64,000 bases of DNA, from the NCBI GenBank assembly GCA_964575095.1, contig CAZNPA010000003.1, forward strand, positions 186,001 to 250,000. The letters run 5' to 3'. A program made the translations under genes and the position numbers. Below the pieces are notes generated by a model. That model searched no databases. It saw only the letters and a program-made list of their open reading frames with translations, and was not told the DNA's origin. Positions 23,070-31,337 of the stretch are shown here, piece after piece. Each line of letters starts with the position of its first letter. Positions within the stretch are counted from its first letter, which is position 1. Source of the stretch: CAZNPA01 sp964575095 (GTDB lineage Bacteria > Pseudomonadota > Alphaproteobacteria > Rickettsiales > SXRF01).

Positions 23070-25862
23070 ATGAGCGACCCCTTAAAAATCCTTGCCGTTT
23101 CCGCCCCGGAAAATATCTCCGGCACCTTAGGCGCGCACAAAATTTATAGCCGCGATCCCGCCAGCCTTTTTAATGCCATGCGCATCGCCGCCGCCGAAAG
23201 CGAAAACCCGACCAGCGTCTGGCACCACAGCAATTTCGCCGGCGGACGCAAGGAACGCCGCGAAAAACTGCAACTCATGTATTCGCTGGACGACATGTCG
23301 GCGTTCGAGGCCAAACTTCGCAAGGAAAAACCGAGTGTCCTCTTTATCGGCGCCATGACGTTGGCACTGCCAGGCGCCGTCGAAATCGCCAAAAAAGCCC
23401 GCGAAATTCTGGGCAACGACGTATTGATCGTGCTCGGCGGCAGGCACGCGACCGAAACCATCTACAAAGAAAGCACATCAAAAGACACCGTACCATTGGG
23501 AATTCCCGGCCAGCCCAAAGCGTCCGCCGAAACCAAGATAAAACACCATCCGGGATCGCCGCTGGCGCTGATGCAACAGCACAAGATACCGCCTGTGTTC
23601 GATTTGGTAGTCGCCGGGCAAGGCGAATATGTCATCGGCAAGCTGGGCGAGATAGCGGACAAAGCCCGCAAAGCCGGAGATGTGCGGCAAATAGAGCCCT
23701 ATCTTGACGAACTGAAAGCGTCACCCGGCGACTGGATTGCCGGATATGTCAAAGATCGGAACATTCATACCGTCGTCGGCAACGGCAAACCGATCAACTA
23801 TAACAACATGCCGTCTCCCGCCAGGCTGTTCGGCGTGCGCGCGGCGTTCGACGTCTTCGACGGCAACCCGACGGCGCATGTTTATAGCGACACCGGCATG
23901 GGTTGCATCTATAGCTGCGATTTTTGTAGCGAAGGAACGGAGATTGTCGGTAAACCCACCGACCTGAAGCACGCGCCGGAGCGCCTGCACCGGCAGTTAA
24001 AAGAAGCGGCGGCGGTGATGCGCGAGGATTATCCCGACAAAAAACCGACCGCATTCGTCGAGGATTCGGTATTCCTGGGCGGTGACCCAAAAAATATTAA
24101 CCGCTTCTGCGAACTGATGCGGCAGCAGCCGGTGGAGATCGAATTCGGCGCCCAGTTCACCGTCGATCAGATTTTAAACCATAAGGATGAGATACTGAAG
24201 CTTAAGGAAGCCGGTCTGCGCTATATTTTCGTCGGCATCGAGACGCTCGATCCGCAAGCGATCGGCGGCATGCCCAAAGACATCGGGCAATCGGCGTGGG
24301 CGGAGCGCTCGGAAAAAGCGCTCAAATTCCTGAGCGACAACGGCATCAAATCCGGCGCGGCGCTTTTGTTCGGCCTCGGCGAATCGCATGCCAGCCGCCT
24401 GGCATTATTGGACAAGGTGGAAGAATGGCAAAAATTGTCGCCCACCGCGCTGCGTCCCGTCAGCGCCAACTGGGCGGTGCAGCATCCGCTCAAAGGCCAC
24501 GACCACGGCGCCAATTACGATTATACCGAGTGGGGTACGCCGGAAAATTCTTCGTTCCTTCCTTATTTCAATGCATTCGGGGAAGCTTCCATTAAATATA
24601 CGTTGCACGGCACGCAACCGCCGTCGCTGGAGGAAGTGAAGGAAATCCACGCGCGCATACAGAAAATACGCGGCGAGGAAACGGTGCGCATCGAAGGCGA
24701 TGAAATAAATCCAAGCGCGGTCGACCCGCAACGGGTGATTGCGTTTACGTCCGCTGGTTTTCCAAATACCGCAGCTTATAATCACGCCGTTTCGGAGGCG
24801 GTCAATAACGGCTCCCTGCATTACGGCAATATCGGCTCGCCGACCACCGACACGCTGGCGCAGCATATTGCGGAGCTTGAGGGCGGAAAATACGGCTATC
24901 TGACTCCCACCGGCCATGCCGCGATTACGCAAACGCTGTCAACCGTGCTCAAACCCGGGGATCATGTGCTGGTGGTGGATTCAACAGTTTATTCCACGCG
25001 CAAGTATTTCTGTGATTCGCAGCTCGTAAAAATGGGCGTCGAGGTCGAGTACTACGATCCGGCCAAAGGCGACGACATCAGGAAGCACTTGAAGCCCAAT
25101 ACGAAGGCCATCTACATGGAATCGCCGGGCGCCTATACGCACGAGATTCAGAGCGTCGACGCCATTGCCAAAGTTGCGCGCGATAAAAATATTCTTACCG
25201 TTATGGATAATACCTGGTCGGCTTCAACGTTCTTTAAGCCGTTCGAGCATGGGGTGGATGTATCGGTGGTCTCATTGGGTAAATACCATTTCGGCTCCAC
25301 AGGCACGCCGATGGGCGCCGTGGTCACGCAGGACAAATCATTACGCGATGACATCAAGAAAACCGCGCTGAGCTTCGGCATGCGCGTCAGCCCGCGCGAC
25401 GCCAAATCCGGATGGGATGCGCTCAAAACACTCGAAGACCGCATGAAAATGCAGCAGGACAGCGCGCGCGAAGTTTCTTCGTTTCTGGCCACACGCCCGG
25501 AAGTCAAAGAAGTGCTCGACCCGGCGCTACCGTCCTCCCCTGATCATACCCAATGGAAACAAGATTTTACCGGTGCCAACAGCCTGGTTCCCATCGAACT
25601 ACGCCCCGATCTACCCAAAGGCTACGCGGCAAAGCTGCAAGACGAGCTTGCAGCACAAGGCGTAGTCACTGTCGGCGACGGCTATGGCGGCTCCTTTAGC
25701 TTAAGCACCGCTTTCGATCCCAAACAGCACCGCACGGCAAGCACACCGCGTCAGGAAGGCGAGTGCATACGTTTCTATGTCGGCCATGACCGGCCGGATG
25801 TCATCAAACGCCATCTGCAAACTGCCTTTGAAAAGACAAATCAGGCGCTTCGTACCCGCTAA
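23070..25862 (+). CDS. Fusion of a B12-binding-like radical SAM protein with a Cys/Met-metabolism PLP enzyme
   Basis: The protein has 930 residues in one continuous frame. The N-terminal third resembles cobalamin-binding Rossmann domains of radical SAM enzymes (about 85-135, ending LIVLGGRHATE). A radical SAM domain follows with the 4Fe-4S motif C279-x3-C283-x2-C286 (GCIYSCDFC) and GIETLDPQAIGGM. After a linker near 520-550, residues to the end match cystathionine beta-lyase or gamma-synthase-like enzymes: GNIGSPTTDTL, AELEGG, VMDNTW with Asp713, the PLP lysine at 738 in SLGKYHFGST, and GECIRFYVGHD. All catalytic residues appear intact. I do not know this domain combination from characterised enzymes. 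The substrate is unknown; a radical step on a product of, or substrate for, the PLP domain is an inference. It lies between an RNA methyltransferase gene and lepA. Confidence 0.85.
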   Translation: MSDPLKILAVSAPENISGTLGAHKIYSRDPASLFNAMRIAAAESENPTSVWHHSNFAGGRKERREKLQLMYSLDDMSAFEAKLRKEKPSVLFIGAMTLALPGAVEIAKKAREILGNDVLIVLGGRHATETIYKESTSKDTVPLGIPGQPKASAETKIKHHPGSPLALMQQHKIPPVFDLVVAGQGEYVIGKLGEIADKARKAGDVRQIEPYLDELKASPGDWIAGYVKDRNIHTVVGNGKPINYNNMPSPARLFGVRAAFDVFDGNPTAHVYSDTGMGCIYSCDFCSEGTEIVGKPTDLKHAPERLHRQLKEAAAVMREDYPDKKPTAFVEDSVFLGGDPKNINRFCELMRQQPVEIEFGAQFTVDQILNHKDEILKLKEAGLRYIFVGIETLDPQAIGGMPKDIGQSAWAERSEKALKFLSDNGIKSGAALLFGLGESHASRLALLDKVEEWQKLSPTALRPVSANWAVQHPLKGHDHGANYDYTEWGTPENSSFLPYFNAFGEASIKYTLHGTQPPSLEEVKEIHARIQKIRGEETVRIEGDEINPSAVDPQRVIAFTSAGFPNTAAYNHAVSEAVNNGSLHYGNIGSPTTDTLAQHIAELEGGKYGYLTPTGHAAITQTLSTVLKPGDHVLVVDSTVYSTRKYFCDSQLVKMGVEVEYYDPAKGDDIRKHLKPNTKAIYMESPGAYTHEIQSVDAIAKVARDKNILTVMDNTWSASTFFKPFEHGVDVSVVSLGKYHFGSTGTPMGAVVTQDKSLRDDIKKTALSFGMRVSPRDAKSGWDALKTLEDRMKMQQDSAREVSSFLATRPEVKEVLDPALPSSPDHTQWKQDFTGANSLVPIELRPDLPKGYAAKLQDELAAQGVVTVGDGYGGSFSLSTAFDPKQHRTASTPRQEGECIRFYVGHDRPDVIKRHLQTAFEKTNQALRTR

Positions 25863-25905
25863 ATTCGTTGCCAGTTGCCGGTAGCTCGTATATTAGCAAC
25901 GGCAT

Positions 25906-27708
25906 ATGACCGACCTCGCCCGCATCCGCAATTTTTCCATCATTGCCCATATCGATCACGGCAAGTCGACGCTGGCCGACCGCCTCATCGAATTCTGCGG
26001 GGGGCTGGACAAGCGCGAGATGACGGCGCAGGTGCTGGACTCGATGGATATCGAGAAGGAGCGCGGCATCACCATCAAGGCGCAGACGGTGCGGCTGACC
26101 TACAAAGCCAAGGACGGCGAAACCTATATTTTGAATCTGATGGACACGCCCGGCCACGTCGATTTCGGCTATGAGGTGTCGCGCTGCCTGGCTGCCTGCG
26201 AAGGCTCGCTGCTCGTCGTCGATGCGTCGCAAGGCGTGGAGGCGCAGACGCTGGCCAACGTCTATAAGGCCATGGACGTCAATCACGAGATCGTCCCGGT
26301 CCTCAATAAAATCGACCTGCCCGCCGCCGACGTGCCGCGCGCCAAGGCGCAGATCGAGGAAGTCATCGGCATCGACGCCGAGAACGCGCTCGAAATTTCC
26401 GCCAAGACCGGCGTCGGCATCGACACCGTGCTCGAAGCCATCGTCACCCGCCTGCCGCCGCCCAAAGGCGATGCAAGCGTCCCTCTCAAGGCGCTCTTAG
26501 TCGACAGCTGGTACGACATCTATCTCGGCGTCATCATCCTGGTGCGCATCATGGAAGGCACGCTCGCCAAAGGCGCAAAAATCCGCATGATGAGCAACGG
26601 CTCGGCGCATACCGTCGAGCAGATCGGCGTCTTCACGCCCAAGAAAATCCCGGTTGATAAACTGCTGCCCGGCGAAGTCGGCTACATCATCACCGGCATC
26701 AAGCTGGTGGCCGATTGCAAAATCGGCGACACCATCACCGAGGAGCGCCGCCCGGCCGCTGCGCCCCTGCCCGGCTTCAAGCCGAGCCAATCGGTGGTGT
26801 TCTGCGGGCTTTATCCCACCGACGCGTCGGACTTCGAACACTTAAAAGATTCGCTGGGCAAGCTGCGTCTCAACGACGCCAGCTTCGAATACGAAACCGA
26901 AAGCTCGACGGCGCTGGGTTTCGGCTTCCGCTGCGGCTTCCTCGGCATGCTGCATCTCGAGATTATTCAAGAGCGCCTTGAGCGCGAGTTCGACCTTGAC
27001 CTCATCACTACCGCGCCCAGCGTCGTTTACCGCCTGACGCTGACCGACGGCAGCACGCTGGAACTGCACAACCCCAACGACATGCCCGACGTCACCAAGA
27101 TCGACCACATCGACGAGCCGTGGATCAAGGCCACCATCATGACGCCCGACGATTATTTGGGAAATATTCTGGCGCTCTGCACCGAAAAGCGCGGGGTGCA
27201 GGAGACGCTGACCTATGTCGGCTCGCGGGCGATGGTGGTGTATAAATTGCCGCTCAACGAAGTCGTGTTCGATTTTTACGACCGCCTCAAATCCTGCTCG
27301 AAGGGCTATGCCAGCTTCGACTACGAGCTTACCGATTACGTCGAAAGCGACCTCGTCAAAATGAACATACTCGTCAACGGCGAGCCGGTCGACGCGCTGG
27401 CGCTGATCGCCCACCGCTCGCAGGCCGACGCCCGCGGCCGGCGCCTGTGCGAGCGCCTCAAAGATTTAATTCCGAAACACATGTTCGCGATTCCGATTCA
27501 AGCGGCCATCGGCGGCAAGATCATCGCCCGTGAAACCATTTCCGCCATGCGAAAAGACGTCCTCGCCAAATGCTACGGCGGCGACATCAGCCGCAAGCGC
27601 AAATTGCTCGACAAGCAGAAAAAAGGCAAAAAGAAGATGAAAGAAATCGGCAACGTCACCATCCCGCAAAGCGCGTTCCTGGCGGCGCTCAAGATGGGGG
27701 ATGAGTAG
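25906..27708 (+). CDS. lepA: Elongation factor 4 (LepA)
   Basis: LepA is a ribosomal GTPase that can back-translocate stalled ribosomes. The 600-residue protein has G1 HIDHGKST at about 15-22, the switch region RGITIKAQ, DTPGHVDF, and NKIDLP. The LepA-specific C-terminal domain ends in KLLDKQKKGKKKMKEIGNV. Length matches the family. It starts 44 bases after the fusion-protein gene; the gap has no obvious promoter. Confidence 0.98.
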   Translation: MTDLARIRNFSIIAHIDHGKSTLADRLIEFCGGLDKREMTAQVLDSMDIEKERGITIKAQTVRLTYKAKDGETYILNLMDTPGHVDFGYEVSRCLAACEGSLLVVDASQGVEAQTLANVYKAMDVNHEIVPVLNKIDLPAADVPRAKAQIEEVIGIDAENALEISAKTGVGIDTVLEAIVTRLPPPKGDASVPLKALLVDSWYDIYLGVIILVRIMEGTLAKGAKIRMMSNGSAHTVEQIGVFTPKKIPVDKLLPGEVGYIITGIKLVADCKIGDTITEERRPAAAPLPGFKPSQSVVFCGLYPTDASDFEHLKDSLGKLRLNDASFEYETESSTALGFGFRCGFLGMLHLEIIQERLEREFDLDLITTAPSVVYRLTLTDGSTLELHNPNDMPDVTKIDHIDEPWIKATIMTPDDYLGNILALCTEKRGVQETLTYVGSRAMVVYKLPLNEVVFDFYDRLKSCSKGYASFDYELTDYVESDLVKMNILVNGEPVDALALIAHRSQADARGRRLCERLKDLIPKHMFAIPIQAAIGGKIIARETISAMRKDVLAKCYGGDISRKRKLLDKQKKGKKKMKEIGNVTIPQSAFLAALKMGDE

Positions 27709-27745
27709 CCAGAACCGCTATTTTCCGGCCAAACGCCGGAAACAG

Positions 27746-27773
27746 TTGACACAGCGGTGTTTGGCGCTAAGTT
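27746..27773 (+). promoter_or_regulatory. Promoter for the tRNA-Ala gene
   Basis: TTGACA at 27746-27751, a 16-base spacer, and TAAGTT at 27768-27773, about 22 bases before the tRNA. The stem TTTTCCGG/CCGGAAA at 27721-27743 just upstream may end the lepA transcript. Confidence 0.55.
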
Positions 27774-27795
27774 TCGGCTTCCTATTTTTAAGAAT

Positions 27796-27871
27796 GGGGC
27801 ATTAGCTCAGCTGGTAGAGCGCTACGATGGCATTGTAGAGGTCAACGGTTCGACTCCGTTATGCTCCACCA
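27796..27871 (+). tRNA. tRNA-Ala, anticodon GGC
   Basis: The 76-base gene folds into a cloverleaf with acceptor GGGGCAT/ATGCTCC, D arm GCTC/GAGC, anticodon stem CTACG/TGTAG with loop ATGGCAT (anticodon GGC), T arm AACGG/CCGTT, and encoded CCA. The G3-T70 wobble pair, the alanine identity element, is present. Confidence 0.95.
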
Positions 27872-27971
27872 GCCTTCGCTTGCGAAGCAAGAGAAGGCTG
27901 CGCGCCAGAGCCGAAGGCAAAGGCGGACTAGTGGCCGCAAGCATCGGCTTGGCAAGCCACCATTATTGAAT
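27872..27971. repeat. Spacer with a hairpin between the two tRNA-Ala genes
   Basis: The start of the spacer carries an inverted repeat AGCCTTC...GAAGGCT around a ttgcgaagcaag-type loop. The rest is GC-rich with no coding evidence. It may be a processing or terminator structure, or a dispersed repeat remnant. Confidence 0.4.
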
Positions 27972-28047
<76 letters not shown>

Positions 28048-28082
28048 ATTCCCCCAAAGAATCAATCGCTTCCACGTCGCGC

Positions 28083-28139
28083 TTGCCCGGTCGGGTCACA
28101 TACCCTATACAGGTATCCACCCCACGCAAGAGGGGGTAC
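28083..28139 (+). promoter_or_regulatory. Promoter and candidate operator of the CsoR/FrmR-type gene
   Basis: TTGCCC (28083-28088), 17 bases, and TATACA (28106-28111) form a promoter. A palindrome ATACC...GGTAT (28100-28116) covers the -10 box, and a second, GTATCCACCCC...GGGGGTAC (28113-28139), follows. Operators of CsoR/RcnR/FrmR proteins often contain such G/C tracts flanked by TA steps, so autoregulation is plausible. Confidence 0.5.
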
Positions 28140-28161
28140 ACGCAACTTCAGGAGAAACATC

Positions 28162-28458
28162 ATGTCAAAAAAGAACAAGGCGGAATATGCCGCCATCGAT
28201 ACCAGCGACGAGAACAAGCGCTTAAACCGCGTCATCGGCCAGATCGAAGGCATCCGCTCGATGCTGAAAGACCAGCGCAAGCTCGAAGACGTGCTGATGC
28301 AGTGCAAAGCCGTGCACTCGGCGCTGAAGTCGATTGAATCACGCATCGTCAAGGCTCACATCGAAGTGGCGCTCGACGAAGTAGCCAAGCTCGACAAGAA
28401 AAAACAACGCGCTGAAAAAGTCGCGGAACTCGAAGAACTGTTCAAGCAGGCTTCCTAA
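28162..28458 (+). CDS. CsoR/RcnR/FrmR-family transcriptional repressor
   Basis: These all-helical repressors respond to copper, nickel/cobalt, formaldehyde or sulfur species. From the ATG at 28162 (after aggag) it has 98 residues, with the family pattern RLNRVIGQIEGIRSML and later VHSALKS ... AHIEVAL. The usual sensing cysteine before DVLxQ is replaced by leucine (RKLEDVLMQC), although a cysteine lies 6 residues later. The histidine of the HxxxC motif is kept (AHIEVAL), but its cysteine is replaced. The normal ligand set is therefore missing and the signal cannot be inferred. No transporter or dehydrogenase target lies next to it. Confidence 0.8.
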   Translation: MSKKNKAEYAAIDTSDENKRLNRVIGQIEGIRSMLKDQRKLEDVLMQCKAVHSALKSIESRIVKAHIEVALDEVAKLDKKKQRAEKVAELEELFKQAS

Positions 28459-28460
28459 TT

Positions 28461-28577
28461 CGTCATTGCGAGCGCAGCGAAGCAATCCAGCGCGCTATGT
28501 CTATAGCGCAAAGAATTATACCGCGCCCATGGCGCTTTAGCTGGATTGCTTCGTCGCTAAGGCTCCTCGCAATGACG
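28461..28577. repeat. Long palindromic repeat with CGTCATTGCGAG ends
   Basis: The ends are CGTCATTGCGAG and CTCGCAATGACG. Inner arms are AAGCAATCCAG and CTGGATTGCTT, with further stems near the centre, so nearly the whole 117 bases can fold. Such elements are dispersed in many genomes, including alphaproteobacteria. Its location between the ends of convergent genes suggests a neutral insertion or a bidirectional terminator. Confidence 0.75.
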
Positions 28578-28581
28578 GTTA

Positions 28582-29001
28582 TTAATTTTTCCTCTTCCTT
28601 CTATCCTGCACGCCCGCAATCTCATCCAGCCTAATGGTGTCTTTGCGGTCCTGTTCTTTTAGCGCGCGTTTTTTGGCGTTGGCTTTGGCGATCTCGAATT
28701 TTTTGACTTCGCCGTAGGCGACCTGTGCCGCGTCGGTCAGCGTCGCGATTTCCTTATCCAGTTTTTTAATTTCAGCCGCAATCTGCTCCTGCCGCGCCTT
28801 GATGCGCTTGGCGAATCCGCCGAAAAACCCACCCATCTCCGGCTGCCGGCCGGCAACTTCGATCTCGTGCCTGAGCTCATCGCTTAAGCGTTTCGACAGC
28901 GCCACCAGTTGCGCTTTCTGATTCTCGACCACGGCGATCTGCTTGCGCAATTCGTCGAGCGTGCGCTTGTGGAGTTTGATTAAGGTATCGAGACCCTTCA
29001 T
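28582..29001 (-). CDS. fliJ: FliJ-like flagellar export chaperone component
   Basis: FliJ binds the FliI ATPase and forms the coiled-coil stalk of the flagellar export apparatus. The 139-residue protein is almost entirely charged helix (LIKLHKRTLDELRKQIAVVE ... KFEIAKANAKKR). Sequence identity is naturally low in this family, and the call rests on the coiled coil, length and position immediately after fliI, with a 4-base ATGA overlap. Confidence 0.75.
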   Translation of the reverse strand: MKGLDTLIKLHKRTLDELRKQIAVVENQKAQLVALSKRLSDELRHEIEVAGRQPEMGGFFGGFAKRIKARQEQIAAEIKKLDKEIATLTDAAQVAYGEVKKFEIAKANAKKRALKEQDRKDTIRLDEIAGVQDRRKRKN

Positions 29002-30338
29002 GATTTCGTGGCGCGCCAGTCTTTAATACCAAGAATACTCGCCAGCTGGTTATAGCCTTCCGCCAGCGTCGATTTTTCGTCTTTCTTCTGCGCCAGAAAA
29101 TTTTCCAGCGCCGGCCAGTATTGTATCGCCTGGTCGACGTCAGCGTTGCTGCCTTTCCTATAGGCGCCGAGGCGGATCATCTCCGCCATGTCTTCGTAGG
29201 TCGCCATCATCGTGCGCGCCACCTGCACCAGCGCGTTTTCCTGCGGCGTGTTGCAGTCGGGCATGGTGCGCGACACGCTCTTTAAAATGTTGATCGAGGG
29301 AAAACGCCCACGCTGCGCGATGTCGCGGTCGAGCACGATGTGCCCATCCAATATTCCGCGCACGGCGTCGGCGATGGGTTCGTTGGTGTCGTCGCCTTCG
29401 ACCAGCACCGTGAACATGCCGGTGATGGTGCCCGAACCTTTTTTACCCGGACCGGCGCGCTCCAGCAGTTTCGGCAGTTCGGAAAATACGGTGGGCGTGT
29501 AGCCTTTGCTCGTCGGCGGCTCGCCGGCCGATAAACCGATTTCGCGCTGCGCCATGGCGAATCGCGTCACGCTGTCCATCAAACATAAAACGTCTTTATT
29601 CTGGTCACGGAAATATTCGGCGACCGAGAGCGTAAGGTAAGCGCATTGGCGACGAAGCAGCGCGTATTCGCTGGAGGTGGCGACAATAATCACCGAGCGC
29701 TTCAGGCCCTCCTCGCCCAAATCGTCTTCCAAAAATTCCTGCAGTTCGCGGGAGCGTTCGCCGACCAGGCCGATGACGTTGACGTCGGCTTTCGAGTTGC
29801 GCGCCAGCATCGACATCAAAATCGATTTGCCGACGCCAGAGCCGGAGAAGATGCCCAGCCGCTGGCCGCGGCAGGTCGTCAAAAAAGTATTCATGCCGCG
29901 GATGCCAAGGTCGATCTTACCTTTGACGCGCTGGCGCTGGTGCGCTTCCGGCGGCTTGGCGTGCAATAAATAAGGAACGCTGCCTTTGGGCAACGGCCCC
30001 TTGCCATCGACCGGCTCGCCAAGCGCATTGATGACGCGCCCCAGCCACGCCTCGCACGGGAAACACGCCGACGACGCTTCCTGCAATATCACCTCGGCGC
30101 CGGGCCCTATGCCTTCCATGCTGCCAAACGGCATCAGCAGCGCTTTTTCATCCTTGAAGCCGACGACTTCCGCCATCACCTGCGTATTCTTTTTTCCGGC
30201 AATCCGGCAGCGTGACCCCACCGAAAGCACGCGCTCGATACCGGTGACTTCGATCAACATTCCCAGCACCGCCGTCACCGTGCCGGAGGCGGTAACCTCC
30301 TGTACGTTCTCTATTTCTTCGAGGCGGATTTTGCTCAT
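28998..30338 (-). CDS. fliI: Flagellum-specific export ATPase FliI
   Basis: FliI drives type III export of flagellar proteins. The 446-residue protein has the beta-barrel N-terminal domain, P-loop SGSGVGKS at 165-172, GLVGERSRELQEFLEDD, and LMDSVTRFAMAQREIGL, as in FliI/SctN ATPases related to the F1 beta subunit. No other flagellar gene besides fliJ is present. It is divergent from ctrA; the intergenic region is 175 bases. Confidence 0.95.
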   Translation of the reverse strand: MSKIRLEEIENVQEVTASGTVTAVLGMLIEVTGIERVLSVGSRCRIAGKKNTQVMAEVVGFKDEKALLMPFGSMEGIGPGAEVILQEASSACFPCEAWLGRVINALGEPVDGKGPLPKGSVPYLLHAKPPEAHQRQRVKGKIDLGIRGMNTFLTTCRGQRLGIFSGSGVGKSILMSMLARNSKADVNVIGLVGERSRELQEFLEDDLGEEGLKRSVIIVATSSEYALLRRQCAYLTLSVAEYFRDQNKDVLCLMDSVTRFAMAQREIGLSAGEPPTSKGYTPTVFSELPKLLERAGPGKKGSGTITGMFTVLVEGDDTNEPIADAVRGILDGHIVLDRDIAQRGRFPSINILKSVSRTMPDCNTPQENALVQVARTMMATYEDMAEMIRLGAYRKGSNADVDQAIQYWPALENFLAQKKDEKSTLAEGYNQLASILGIKDWRATKS

Positions 30339-30440
30339 GTCCTGGGCCTGTGCACTGACTTATGTGGCTAATTTACAACCGATTATAAGCCTTTTATGAG
30401 AAATTTACAGATAAAGATTGTTTAAGTTAAAATTTTGTGA

Positions 30441-30455
30441 TTAACTAAATATTAA
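30441..30455. promoter_or_regulatory. CtrA-binding site upstream of ctrA
   Basis: TTAA at 30441-30444, seven bases, and TTAA at 30452-30455 match the full CtrA consensus TTAA-N7-TTAA. Additional TTAA half-sites lie at 30422, 30427 and 30461. It lies about 60 bases before the ctrA start and may mediate autoregulation, and possibly control fliI on the other side. Confidence 0.65.
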
Positions 30456-30513
30456 AGAGTTAATGTTCTATAAAGTTGCTTCCTGTTAAATAGTAATTTT
30501 TAAGGAGAATGTT

Positions 30514-31239
30514 ATGCGTGTCCTGTTGGTAGAAGACGATTCCTCAACCGCAAAAGCCATCGAGCTTTCTCTGGCCTCGGAAGGCATCATCTGCGATACC
30601 ACCCAGCTCGGCGAAGAAGGGTTGGAAATCGGCAAGTTATACGATTATGACATCATCATCCTCGACCTGATGCTCCCCGACATCGACGGCTACGAAGTGC
30701 TGCGCCGCTTCCGCGCCGCGCGCGTTACCACCCCTATCCTCATCCTCTCCGGCCTCTCCGGCCCCGACCAGAAAATTAAGGGTTTGGGCTACGGCGCCGA
30801 CGACTATCTCACCAAGCCGTTCAACAAAGGCGAGCTGATTGCGCGTATTCAAGCCATCGTCCGCCGCAGCAAAGGCCATTCGGAATCCATCATCCGCACC
30901 GGCAAGCTCGCGGTCAACCTCGACACGCGCTCGATCGAAGTCGACGGCAAACCGCTACACCTGACCAGCAAGGAATATAGCATTCTCGAATTGCTGAGCC
31001 TGCGCAAAGGCACGACGCTGACCAAAGAGATGTTCCTGAATCATCTTTACGGCGGCATCGACGAGCCGGAACTGAAAATCATCGACGTCTTCGTCTGCAA
31101 GCTGCGCAAGAAGCTGTCGACGGCAGCCGGCGGCGACAACTACATCGAAACGGTGTGGGGCCGCGGCTACGTGCTGAAAGACCCCGACCAGATCGACCAG
31201 TCGGCCGACGCCCGCGAAAAAGCCGGCGAAGTGGCGTAA
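30514..31239 (+). CDS. ctrA: Cell-cycle response regulator CtrA
   Basis: CtrA is an OmpR-family regulator that controls cell-cycle and motility genes in alphaproteobacteria. The 241-residue protein has Asp51 in IIILDLMLPDIDG as the phosphorylation site, the lysine in DDYLTKPFNKGEL, and a winged-helix domain with HLTSKEYSILELLSLRKG, EMFLNHLYGG and ETVWGRGYVLKD. These match CtrA closely. It starts with aaggag before the ATG. The C-terminus extends 10 residues past the Caulobacter length. A strong terminator follows, shared with convergent chpT. Confidence 0.97.
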   Translation: MRVLLVEDDSSTAKAIELSLASEGIICDTTQLGEEGLEIGKLYDYDIIILDLMLPDIDGYEVLRRFRAARVTTPILILSGLSGPDQKIKGLGYGADDYLTKPFNKGELIARIQAIVRRSKGHSESIIRTGKLAVNLDTRSIEVDGKPLHLTSKEYSILELLSLRKGTTLTKEMFLNHLYGGIDEPELKIIDVFVCKLRKKLSTAAGGDNYIETVWGRGYVLKDPDQIDQSADAREKAGEVA

Positions 31240-31260
31240 GTCTGACGCTTTGATGACAAT

Positions 31261-31293
31261 AAAAAAGGCCTCGGATTTTCCGGGGCCTTTTTT
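31261..31293. terminator. Bidirectional intrinsic terminator between ctrA and chpT
   Basis: AAAAAAGGCCTCGG, loop atttt, CCGGGGCCTTTTTT: a GC stem flanked by an A run and a T run, so it can work in both directions. It lies between convergent genes, as expected. Confidence 0.9.
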
Positions 31294-31337
31294 CTTTCTG
31301 TTATTCTAAAATACCGGACCCAGCAACAAGTGCGGGG

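Noticed and set aside
23070..25862. Two separate genes joined by a frameshift
   Set aside because: The frame is open throughout, and the linker has no stop codon, internal ribosome site with start, or change in composition.
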